64,000 nt of DNA from an uncultured Pseudomonadota bacterium (GTDB lineage: Bacteria > Pseudomonadota > Gammaproteobacteria > Methylococcales > Methylomonadaceae), in NCBI GenBank assembly GCA_903889445.1, contig CAISXF010000044.1, positions 1 to 64,000 on the forward strand, written 5' to 3'. A program made the position numbers and the translations under genes. How positions within the stretch are numbered: position 1 is the stretch's first letter; the number at the start of each line of letters is the position of its first letter. The notes beneath the pieces are model-generated. The model had not been told where the DNA came from. It searched no databases and saw nothing but the letters and a program-made list of their open reading frames with translations. Of the stretch, positions 37,101-43,881 are shown piece after piece.

Positions 37101-37487
37101 CGTTCCGAAAATCATCATGAATTGATTTCGCAAAATATGACACGCATTCACCAAATGGATTCGCACGTTGGCGGGCAATTGGGCAAAAAAAATAGCACTC
37201 GTTATCAAATCTATCATCGTTTAAAAACCTATTGTGAATTTTATGCGGGCGACATTTTTCTCGATGAAAATGTGAAAAAAGCGATTGATGATATTTATAA
37301 ACATCCTTTGCATGAAATGGCGCGTGAAAGTTTGTCGCGGCAACTGAAAACGGGAACAAATGACGTGAATTTGGTGGATTTAGTTTTGCATTTGCGCGAG
37401 GAAAGTAAATTGTCGCGTTTTGCTTATAAAAATAATGACGAAACGTTTGAACCAAGCGTAATTTGTTCGCTGGGAGTTGTGAAATGA
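34170..37487 (+). CDS. PLD-domain SNF2-type helicase (defence-associated)
   Basis: A 1105 aa protein. The N-terminal part has a phospholipase-D-like nuclease motif (HPLHAKLYLIH near residue 135, then GSSNLTFSGL), which in related proteins cuts DNA. Helicase motifs follow: Walker A GDVVGLGKT near 276, DESHN near 350, SATPYNK near 381, and motif VI QRAGRVDRIGQ near 807. Such fused PLD-SNF2 proteins are paired with N6 methylases in restriction-like systems, and DISARM uses separate SNF2 and PLD proteins. Its stop codon overlaps the start of the next cytochrome gene by the sequence ATGA. Confidence 0.85.
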   Translation: MPTIYDNIENVLGDELKNAFETAYKADLCVGYFNLRGWTTFAKDVDNFAGGDDAQCRLIIGMQPTPQQLIKHRYAKNPPSLMDNQTAHGLKRELAEDFRTQLTVGFPKNTDETTLKQLAEQLRANKLKIRLFVAHPLHAKLYLIHRHDKFSPILSYLGSSNLTFSGLSAQGELNVDIPDKDAATKLVDWFEARWNARFCLDISQELIDIIDESWAMPKLPYYIYLKMVYHLSSEVREGFSEFKIPYIFQKELLAFQAEAVKIAAHYVTKRKGVLIGDVVGLGKTMTATALIKLFDEDFGFETLILCPKNLTQMWEDYAHRYGISRVKVLSQSRAIKELPNLRRYRLVVIDESHNLRNRDGKIYKAIADYIHRNHSKVVLLSATPYNKSYADLSGQLALFIDDEEDLGVSPETYIREMGGHDEFKSRFQTSPRALSAFNKSPHADDWRELMRLFLVRRTRGFIKKHYSIFDDEKQRYYLEFSNGTRNYFPNRIAKKVEYPFNEHDKNDPYAQLYSETIVEIIDQLNLPRYGLLDDLNANLKTPATVAEQGVIENLTRAGKRLKGFARTNLFKRLESGGEAFLLSIYRHIMRNALFSYALKNEFEIPIGQQESALLDSFITDETDLESGDFEITFHSDLEKYESDAAIIYEQIKTTQFKKFDWLRSDLFNENLALKLTADSEALNYILQKVPQWLPENDRKLQALRELIAVTHSDEKILIFTQFADTADYLERYFKKLGVRELAGVTGKNKNPTEIACRFSPKSNQHKIKPEDELRILITTDVLSEGQNLQDAHIVVNYDLPWAIIRLIQRAGRVDRIGQKAETILCYSFLPEEGVEKIIKLRTRLMQRIEQNADVVGSDEQFFDGDPVSLHDFYSEKNNIFDEYEDEEIDLPSFAQQIWNDAIAANPKLKTIIPNLPNVVYSAKSATEKQKTGVIVYAKTANDNDLLTWLNDNGDIITQSQFAILNAAACSIDTPRAPRSENHHELISQNMTRIHQMDSHVGGQLGKKNSTRYQIYHRLKTYCEFYAGDIFLDENVKKAIDDIYKHPLHEMARESLSRQLKTGTNDVNLVDLVLHLREESKLSRFAYKNNDETFEPSVICSLGVVK

Positions 37488-38266
37488 AGAAACTTTTTTT
37501 ATTTTTAATGATGTGGCAACCTGTATTTGCAGAGGAAATATCCTTGCATCAACAACAAATTGAAAACGCTGCGCCGAATCAAACGGCAATTGATTTTTCG
37601 GCAAAAAAACTGCGCGAACACAAGGATATTGAGATTCACGAAAAACTGATTATTCCGCCGTTTCATAAACAAACAGGCGAACTTGAAACCGCGCCACAAA
37701 GTTTTTGCCGAACCTGCCACACGCCGTTGCCGCATGAAAAAGCGTTGCGAACGCGCACATTTAATAATATGCACGTTCGTTTTATTGCCTGTGAAACGTG
37801 CCATGTTGCAAATGAAAAACTAACTTATCGTTGGTTTGATTTTGAAAATCAAAAACAGCTTTCAGGCGAAAATTTGTTCCGAATTGGTAAAAATATCGAT
37901 AACGAAAACCCACGTCCGACCAATCCGAAAATTGCGCCATTTTTGAATGATTCACGGATTTTTTTGTTGAAAAGTGACGAGTTTGCCGAACAAATCGCTG
38001 CGACGTGGAAAACGGCGAATGAATCCGAAAAAGCGATTTTACACGCGAAAATTCACGCGCCTTTGAATTGGCAAAAAGGTGAAAAAACGCATCAAGGCAC
38101 GCCTTGCGAAGAATGTCACAACGATAAAAAATCAAAACTCGATTTACCAAAATTGGGTGCGAATTCGGAACAGGTTCAAGCGATTCAAACGCACATTATT
38201 CCGCGCTTTTTACAGCATTATAAAAACGATGACCAACGGATTACTATTCGTGAAATGCTACGTTAA
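37484..38266 (+). CDS. Triheme c-type cytochrome
   Basis: A 260 aa exported protein with signal peptide MKKLFLFLMMWQPVFA. The three heme motifs are CRTCH (about residue 71), CETCH (about 105) and CEECH (about 210). It starts at ATGA across the helicase stop. The first two hemes lie in a compact part (TCHTPLPHEKALRTRTF... HVRFIACETCHV); the rest is helical and charged. It resumes the cytochrome series after the defence island. Confidence 0.85.
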   Translation: MKKLFLFLMMWQPVFAEEISLHQQQIENAAPNQTAIDFSAKKLREHKDIEIHEKLIIPPFHKQTGELETAPQSFCRTCHTPLPHEKALRTRTFNNMHVRFIACETCHVANEKLTYRWFDFENQKQLSGENLFRIGKNIDNENPRPTNPKIAPFLNDSRIFLLKSDEFAEQIAATWKTANESEKAILHAKIHAPLNWQKGEKTHQGTPCEECHNDKKSKLDLPKLGANSEQVQAIQTHIIPRFLQHYKNDDQRITIREMLR

Positions 38267-41129
38267 GTTATTTTTGGTGATTTTTTTATGGCTGATTTTT
38301 GCCAATTCGCACGCGGTAGAAATTACCGCGCAACGTGTTTTGGCGGCGAATTTACAACAACCTGTGGGCGTTTCGGTTTCCGCTGAAAAACCGATTTTTG
38401 TAGATTCCGCAGGTTTGCATTTTGAAAATGCCATTGTTGAAACTGAAAGCGTGGCGTTAAGTATTTTCGCTTATAAAAACGAAATTTGGTCGGCGAATCC
38501 AATCAAACGCGAACTTTCACGCTTCGATAATTCGGGCAAACTCACCAAGAAAATCGATGTTTCGCAAACCGCTGAAAGTAAAAATCCGCACGAACCTGTA
38601 GCAATTGCGGTTTATGAAGACGTGATTTATTGGGCAGATCGCGCCAATCATCGAGTTTGCCGTTTTGATTTAGTGAAAAATTCGGCGTTACCGTGTTTTG
38701 GCAAACGTGGCGAAATGGACGGCGAATTTCAATATCCGTATCAAATGGCATTCGACCGCGACGGCTATTTATATGTTGTCGATATTATGAATTCGCGCAT
38801 TCAACAATTCGATAAAAACGGGCGTTTCTTTTCAACAATCGGCACATTCGGCACGGATAAAAACACGTTATTTCGTCCAAGCGGCATTGCGATTGACACA
38901 AAAACCGATTTGTTATTTGTCAGCGACAGCTATTTTGGCTCAATTAAAGTGTTTAAAAATGGCGAAGTGTTGGGCGAATTGACTGACCAAAACGGCAAAT
39001 CGTTGATTTTAAAATCACCGACTTCGTTGGCCTTTCAAAATGGAAAATTGTTAATTGCTGAAACGCTTGGAAATCAAATTGTTGAATTTTCAATCAATCC
39101 AAAATTCTCACAACCTGCGAAAAATAACGCTGCGCCTGTTGAACCGTCACAAAAAAATTGTTTAGCGTGTCATTTATCTTGGGTGAAAGAAACTGCAAAA
39201 TCGGATGCAAAAGGCGAGTTGCCCGATGCGTCATTTGCGATGTGTTACAGCTGCCACAATGGCGCGATGGTCGATTCACGTTTGCGAATTGGCGCGAATA
39301 AACAACACGCGAGCGTTTACGATGATGAAAAATTGAACAAAGAACGTTTTGTTGAAAAACGCGCTGATAAATTGCCCAACAATTTCCCGCACGGGGAGCA
39401 TAACGCCTTGAATTGTGCGACTTGCCACACGCCACACACTAAATCCCCCCCAGCCCCCCTTTCAAAGGGGGGAGAAATTTTAGCAAACGAAACGCTTTAC
39501 AAAGAACACGGAAATGCGTGGCTGCGTGTGCCGAATAAAAACGGTGATTTGTGCGAAAAATGCCACGAATCAAAAGGCAAAAATGCGCGTGAAAAAGAAG
39601 CGAAAAATCGCGGTGTAAATCATCCGTTAGCCATTAAATTAGCAATGCCGCCCGAAAAAAATGCGCTCAGTTTTGCGACAGAATTGAAATTACAACAACA
39701 CGGTTTGCCGAATTCTCTTTTAAAAAATGGCGGCGTTTTAGGTAATCAAAACGAAATGCTGTGCCAAACCTGCCACCAAATTCATGGCGGTTTTGATAAC
39801 AGCGCGTTGACGGTTTTGGAAAATGAAAAAGCCTCGCTTTGTTTAGAATGTCACGAGCGGCAAAATTCTGAAAACGAAAAAGACGCTCATAAAAAAGGCG
39901 TGCATCCTGTCAATATCAAACCTGACCCCAAAAAACACCCAAAACCGATGCAAAAAGACGGTAAAAATGTTGAGTTTGTCAGTTGTGAAACGTGTCACGT
40001 TGTTCATGATGGGAAATTAGGTTCGGCGTTGCTTGAGAAAAAATATCCCACTTCGGATGCACTTTGTGAAACCTGCCACGATAAACAAGCCGCGAAAAAT
40101 AAAGACGACGCGCGTCACAAAGGCATTCATCCAACCAATATAAAACCTGATGAACCAATGAAACAAAACGACAAAGACGTGAAATTTGTAACGTGTCAAA
40201 GTTGCCACAATGTTCATTCGGGAAATTCAGAAACGGCGTTGCTCGACAAAGGTATTAAAGATGCGGAATCGTTGTGCAAAACCTGTCATCAACGCCAACA
40301 CGCCAGAGATAAAGATGAGGCTCACGCGAAAGGCGTTCATCCTGTGAACGTAAAAATGGACGAGGAAGTTGAAATTGTCGCGGGTAAAAAAACGCGCGAA
40401 ATCGGTTGTTTAACCTGTCACGCGGTGCATGACGGCAAACCCGATACGCCTGCGCTGGTTGAAAATCATCAAAACGGCGAATTGTGTTCACATTGTCATC
40501 AAGGCAAACAGGCGATTGTGGGAAGTGACCACGATTTGCGAATCACGGCGCAAAATAAACCAAATCAATTTAACGAAAAAGCCGCGCAAAGCGGCGTGTG
40601 TGGCGCGTGTCACAGTTTGCATAAAGCCGATAAAAATCCGCCGCATTTGTTTTCGACAAAATCAGTCGTTGAAGATTTTACCGACAAAGAATTGCAACAC
40701 AGCGAATTGCGCGAGGATAAACTTTGCATTTTGTGTCATCAAAAAAATGGCATTGCCGAAAAGAAAATCGTGAAGTTTTTTAATCATCCGCACGAAGATA
40801 TGACGTTGCGTTCGGATAAAAAAATCATGCCGCTTTTGAATTCAAAAGAAAAAATCGACGACTTCGGACAAATCGCGTGTAAAACCTGTCACGAGCCACA
40901 TTTTTGGAGCGCGAAAATTAGTCAAAATGCGCTGCAATCGAAACCAAAATCGATTTTATCGCTGGGGCAAACGGAGAATGTCGAAGGTTCGCCGCTGAAT
41001 AGTTTTCTGCGAACGGAAGGCGTGAAAGGCACGTTTTGCGTGGATTGTCATGGCATGAATGCCTTGCCAAAATTCAAATTTTTTCACGATAAAGAAAAAG
41101 TCCGTGAAATTGTGGATTATGTGCAATGA
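38229..41129 (+). CDS. NHL beta-propeller fused to a 16-heme c-type cytochrome
   Basis: A 966 aa exported protein; the ATG at 38229 overlaps the previous gene by 38 bases, and a GTG at 38250 (MKCYVKLFLVIFLWLIFANSHA) is an equally good start. Residues about 30-290 are NHL-type repeats (FQYPYQMAFDRDGYLYVVD, FRPSGIAIDTKTDLLFVSDS, LKSPTSLAFQNGKLLIAE). Then come 16 CXXCH motifs in doubled-CXXCH units of about 75 residues sharing KGVHPVNIK. A C-rich palindrome at 39441-39473 is inserted in frame after the third heme (KSPPAPLSKGG). The propeller may dock a partner or the surface while the heme string carries electrons. Confidence 0.88.
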   Translation: MTNGLLFVKCYVKLFLVIFLWLIFANSHAVEITAQRVLAANLQQPVGVSVSAEKPIFVDSAGLHFENAIVETESVALSIFAYKNEIWSANPIKRELSRFDNSGKLTKKIDVSQTAESKNPHEPVAIAVYEDVIYWADRANHRVCRFDLVKNSALPCFGKRGEMDGEFQYPYQMAFDRDGYLYVVDIMNSRIQQFDKNGRFFSTIGTFGTDKNTLFRPSGIAIDTKTDLLFVSDSYFGSIKVFKNGEVLGELTDQNGKSLILKSPTSLAFQNGKLLIAETLGNQIVEFSINPKFSQPAKNNAAPVEPSQKNCLACHLSWVKETAKSDAKGELPDASFAMCYSCHNGAMVDSRLRIGANKQHASVYDDEKLNKERFVEKRADKLPNNFPHGEHNALNCATCHTPHTKSPPAPLSKGGEILANETLYKEHGNAWLRVPNKNGDLCEKCHESKGKNAREKEAKNRGVNHPLAIKLAMPPEKNALSFATELKLQQHGLPNSLLKNGGVLGNQNEMLCQTCHQIHGGFDNSALTVLENEKASLCLECHERQNSENEKDAHKKGVHPVNIKPDPKKHPKPMQKDGKNVEFVSCETCHVVHDGKLGSALLEKKYPTSDALCETCHDKQAAKNKDDARHKGIHPTNIKPDEPMKQNDKDVKFVTCQSCHNVHSGNSETALLDKGIKDAESLCKTCHQRQHARDKDEAHAKGVHPVNVKMDEEVEIVAGKKTREIGCLTCHAVHDGKPDTPALVENHQNGELCSHCHQGKQAIVGSDHDLRITAQNKPNQFNEKAAQSGVCGACHSLHKADKNPPHLFSTKSVVEDFTDKELQHSELREDKLCILCHQKNGIAEKKIVKFFNHPHEDMTLRSDKKIMPLLNSKEKIDDFGQIACKTCHEPHFWSAKISQNALQSKPKSILSLGQTENVEGSPLNSFLRTEGVKGTFCVDCHGMNALPKFKFFHDKEKVREIVDYVQ
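39441..39473. repeat. C-rich palindromic element inside the 16-heme gene, copy 2
   Basis: AAATCCCCCCCAG then CCCCCC-TTTCAAA-GGGGGG. It is translated in frame as SPPAPLSKGG. It has the same structure as the elements at 25524 and 53033. Confidence 0.75.
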
Positions 41130-41653
41130 CCAAACCCGAACCACGTTTGTTGATGGCGTTGCCGATTATGTTGATTGTGCTTTTGGGCGCAATGTACGGT
41201 TATGGTTTGACCTACGACCCGAATAAAAGCCCGTCGCGGTTAATCGGCAAAAAAATTCCTGCAATAAATTTACCCGCGTTAGAAAATACTGCAATCATTT
41301 TAAACAGCGCGAATTTTAAAACGCCTGCGTTAATAAATGTGTGGGCTTCGTGGTGCGCGGCGTGTCGCGCAGAACATGAATTTTTAAAACAACTCGCTGC
41401 CGATGGTGTGACAATTTACGGTGTGGATTATCAAGATGATTTAGAAAATGCGCGGGCGTATTTGAAACAAAATGGCAATCCATTTGCTGCGATTATGTTT
41501 GATGGTGCGATGGCAAGCGCGATGCCGTTGGATATACAGAGTTTGCCGCAAACGTATTTGATTGGTAAAAATGGAATTATTCGCGCTCGACATATTGGCG
41601 CATTAACGCCTGACGTGTGGCAAACTATGCAAAAAAATAGACAACAAAATTAA
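41126..41653 (+). CDS. CcmG/DsbE-like thioredoxin (paralogue of ccmG)
   Basis: A 175 aa membrane-anchored thioredoxin-fold protein. An N-terminal anchor (LLMALPIMLIVLLGAMYGYGL) is followed by the CcmG-type YDPNKSPSRLIGKKIPAINLP and the active site WASWCAACRAEHEFL; the cis-Pro loop is QSLPQTYLI. Proteins of this type reduce apocytochrome thiols before heme attachment. A second one (45827) sits at the usual ccm position, so this copy may serve the multiheme proteins. It overlaps the 16-heme gene stop (ATGA). Confidence 0.85.
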   Translation: MTKPEPRLLMALPIMLIVLLGAMYGYGLTYDPNKSPSRLIGKKIPAINLPALENTAIILNSANFKTPALINVWASWCAACRAEHEFLKQLAADGVTIYGVDYQDDLENARAYLKQNGNPFAAIMFDGAMASAMPLDIQSLPQTYLIGKNGIIRARHIGALTPDVWQTMQKNRQQN

Positions 41654-41668
41654 ATTTTATTTAACCTA

Positions 41669-41690
41669 ACTGCCGATTGCGGCAACTTTT
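41669..41690 (+). terminator. Possible terminator before ccmC
   Basis: TGCCG-attg-CGGCA followed by ACTTTT. The stem is short (5 bases), so this is a weak candidate. It lies in the 57-base gap between the thioredoxin gene and ccmC. Confidence 0.3.
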
Positions 41691-41710
41691 AAAAAAGAGT
41701 TCAAGTCATT

Positions 41711-42454
41711 ATGTTTATGCGATTTTTTCACAAATTTTCATCGCCACCGTATTTTTACGCGATGAGCGGCAAAATGTTACCGTGGTTGACGGCATTATTT
41801 TTAATTCTGCTCGGTTACGGTTTGTACGGCGGATTGGTGACTGCGCCAGCGGATTATCAACAAGGCGACAGTTTTCGGATTATTTACGTTCACGTTCCGG
41901 CGGCGTGGATGTCGATGTTTATTTATGTCGTGATGGCGATTAGCGGCGGAATTGGCTTAATTTGGCGAATCAAACTCGCGGAAATTGTCAGCATTTCGAG
42001 CGCGTCAGTCGGCGCAAGTTTCACCTTTTTAGCGTTGGTCACGGGTTCACTTTGGGGGAAACCGATGTGGGGCGCGTGGTGGGTGTGGGACGCACGTTTA
42101 ACGTCAGAATTGGTTTTATTATTTTTATATTTGGGCGTGATTGGCTTGTACAACGGCATTGAAGATAAACGTACTGCGTCGCGTGCCGTGGCGATTTTAG
42201 CATTGGTTGGCGTGGTGAACATTCCGATTATTCATTATTCGGTTGAATGGTGGAACACGTTGCACCAAGGCGCGACCGTGACGAAATTCGACAAACCGTC
42301 GATGCACATTGATATGTTAATTCCGCTTTTGGTGATGGCGGGCGCGTTTAAAGTTTATTATTTCATCGTGTTGTTGTTGCGGAGTCGAAACGAATTATTG
42401 GAACGCGAACAAAATGGCAAATGGATTGATGAATTATTGGAGAAAGTGAAATGA
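41711..42454 (+). CDS. ccmC: Heme ABC exporter permease CcmC
   Basis: A 247 aa inner-membrane protein with six helices and the heme-handling WWD domain (WGKPMWGAWWVWDARLTSELVL). A periplasmic His is in YVHVPAAWMS and a second in NIPIIHYSVEWWNTLHQG. CcmC loads heme onto CcmE. The usual partners ccmA and ccmB are not upstream. The ATG at 41711 is preceded by a weak AGAG site. Confidence 0.96.
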   Translation: MFMRFFHKFSSPPYFYAMSGKMLPWLTALFLILLGYGLYGGLVTAPADYQQGDSFRIIYVHVPAAWMSMFIYVVMAISGGIGLIWRIKLAEIVSISSASVGASFTFLALVTGSLWGKPMWGAWWVWDARLTSELVLLFLYLGVIGLYNGIEDKRTASRAVAILALVGVVNIPIIHYSVEWWNTLHQGATVTKFDKPSMHIDMLIPLLVMAGAFKVYYFIVLLLRSRNELLEREQNGKWIDELLEKVK

Positions 42455-43266
42455 AAAAAGTTGCCTCGTTACGCTACGGCGTAATTTTTAAAAAAGCCTT
42501 TTCCCAGCCTGACGTTTTTACGGCATTTGTAAAAGCGGTTTTGGGAATTGATTTAGAAATCGACCACGTTGAAACCGAAAAATCGTTTAATCCGTTAATT
42601 GGCAAAGTGGATTTACGGTTTGATTTGTTTGCCGAAGACGTGAAAAACCGCATTATCGTGGATATTCAACACGCGCGTTACGAAGATCATTACGACCGAT
42701 TTTTTCATTATCATTGCGCGGCGGTGTTAGATTTAATCGACAGTTCCAAATGTTATCGCCCTGACGTGCGTGTTTTTACAATTGTGGTTTTAACGTCGGG
42801 CGACCGCCATAAAAAAGACGTTTTAACGATTGATTGCGACCCCAAAGATTTAGACGGAAATGGCGTGGGTGAAATTGCACATAAAGTCATTTACCTTTGT
42901 CCAAAATATGCGAATGATAAAACGCCTGAGGCTTACCGCGAATGGATGGATGCCATTCAAGACACGCTGGACGAAGAAGTGGACGACCTTTCTTATCATC
43001 ATGCCGCAATTCAAAAAATTTTTACAACGATTGAAAAAGACAGCATTTCGCCAAAAGAACGCGCCGATATGATTGAAGAATACAATCGCGCCGAATTAGC
43101 ACGCAAAGAAGCAATGGAAAGTTGGCAAGAAGGTTTACAAAAAGGTTTGGAGCAAGGAAAAATTGAAGCTACAAAAGTCATCGCCAAAGGAATGCTCGAA
43201 AAAGGATTGGATGTCAAAATCATTCTGGAATTAACAGGTTTAACCTTAGCTGAATTTGAAAAGTAA
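42451..43266 (+). CDS. Rpn-family PD-(D/E)XK nuclease (PDDEXK_2)
   Basis: A 271 aa protein of the recombination-promoting nuclease group. The nuclease core shows GKVDLRFDLF and IIVDIQHARYEDHYDRFFHYHCA, i.e. the metal-binding Asp and D/E-x-Q. A Gln/Lys/Glu-rich C-terminal coiled region (WQEGLQKGLEQGKIEATKVIAKGMLEKGLD) is typical. It overlaps the ccmC stop (ATGA) and ends 16 bases before ccmD, so it is inserted inside the ccm operon without breaking it. Rpn proteins act as RecA-independent nucleases; some phage-defence roles are reported. Confidence 0.85.
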   Translation: MKKVASLRYGVIFKKAFSQPDVFTAFVKAVLGIDLEIDHVETEKSFNPLIGKVDLRFDLFAEDVKNRIIVDIQHARYEDHYDRFFHYHCAAVLDLIDSSKCYRPDVRVFTIVVLTSGDRHKKDVLTIDCDPKDLDGNGVGEIAHKVIYLCPKYANDKTPEAYREWMDAIQDTLDEEVDDLSYHHAAIQKIFTTIEKDSISPKERADMIEEYNRAELARKEAMESWQEGLQKGLEQGKIEATKVIAKGMLEKGLDVKIILELTGLTLAEFEK

Positions 43267-43282
43267 TCGGAGAGAAAAATAA

Positions 43283-43444
43283 ATGAGCGAATTTTTCGCA
43301 ATGGGCGGTTACGCCTTTTACGTCTGGACTTCTTACGGATTAACGTTTGTGCTGATGTTAATCGGCATCATTAAACCGTTAATGGCAAACAAACAAATTT
43401 TGCGCGGCTTATTATTAAAACGTAAACGGGAAAGAAACACATGA
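43283..43444 (+). CDS. ccmD: Heme exporter protein CcmD
   Basis: A 53 aa single-pass protein: FFAMGGYAFYVWTSYGLTFVLMLIGIIKPLM followed by a basic tail with KRKRER. The MGGY-FYVW-SYG motif is characteristic. CcmD holds CcmC and CcmE together and helps release holo-CcmE. A GGAGAG site lies upstream and its stop overlaps the ccmE start (ATGA). Confidence 0.9.
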   Translation: MSEFFAMGGYAFYVWTSYGLTFVLMLIGIIKPLMANKQILRGLLLKRKRERNT

Positions 43445-43881
43445 AACCAATCAAACAAAAGCGTTTGACCTTGATTTTATTGATGGTAGCAGGCATTTCA
43501 GTGGCGGTATTTTTTGGGCTTCGGGCGTTTAACGATAATTTGATGTTTTTCTTTTCAGCGACGGACGTGGTGGAAGGCAAAGCTCCAAAAGATCATTTAT
43601 TTCGCTTGGGTGGAATGGTGGTAAAAGGCAGCGTCGTTCGCCAACCTTCGGGATTAACGGTGCGTTTCGTGTTGACCGATATGGCGAAAGAAGTCACGGT
43701 CGAATACACGGGGATTTTGCCCGATTTGTTCCGCGAAGGACAAGGCATTGTCGCAAATGGAAAATTAGACGCGAACGGCATTTTTATCGCACAAGAAGTA
43801 TTAGCCAAACACGACGAGAATTATATGCCGCCTGAAGTGGCGCAAAGTATGAAAAATAAGCCAGCGGAGAGTAAAAAATGA
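43441..43881 (+). CDS. ccmE: Periplasmic heme chaperone CcmE
   Basis: A 146 aa protein with an N-terminal anchor (LTLILLMVAGISVAVFFGL) and an OB-fold. The covalent heme ligand His is in the motif LAKHDENYMPPE. LGGMVVKGSV and EGQGIVANGKL are family strands. It carries heme from CcmC to CcmF/H. It overlaps ccmD and ccmF by 4 bases each. Confidence 0.97.
   Translation: MKPIKQKRLTLILLMVAGISVAVFFGLRAFNDNLMFFFSATDVVEGKAPKDHLFRLGGMVVKGSVVRQPSGLTVRFVLTDMAKEVTVEYTGILPDLFREGQGIVANGKLDANGIFIAQEVLAKHDENYMPPEVAQSMKNKPAESKK

Noticed and set aside
38079-38228. An upstream extension of the 16-heme cytochrome frame inside the previous gene
   Set aside because: It lacks a signal peptide at its start and lies wholly inside the triheme gene; starts at 38229 or 38250 give a proper signal.
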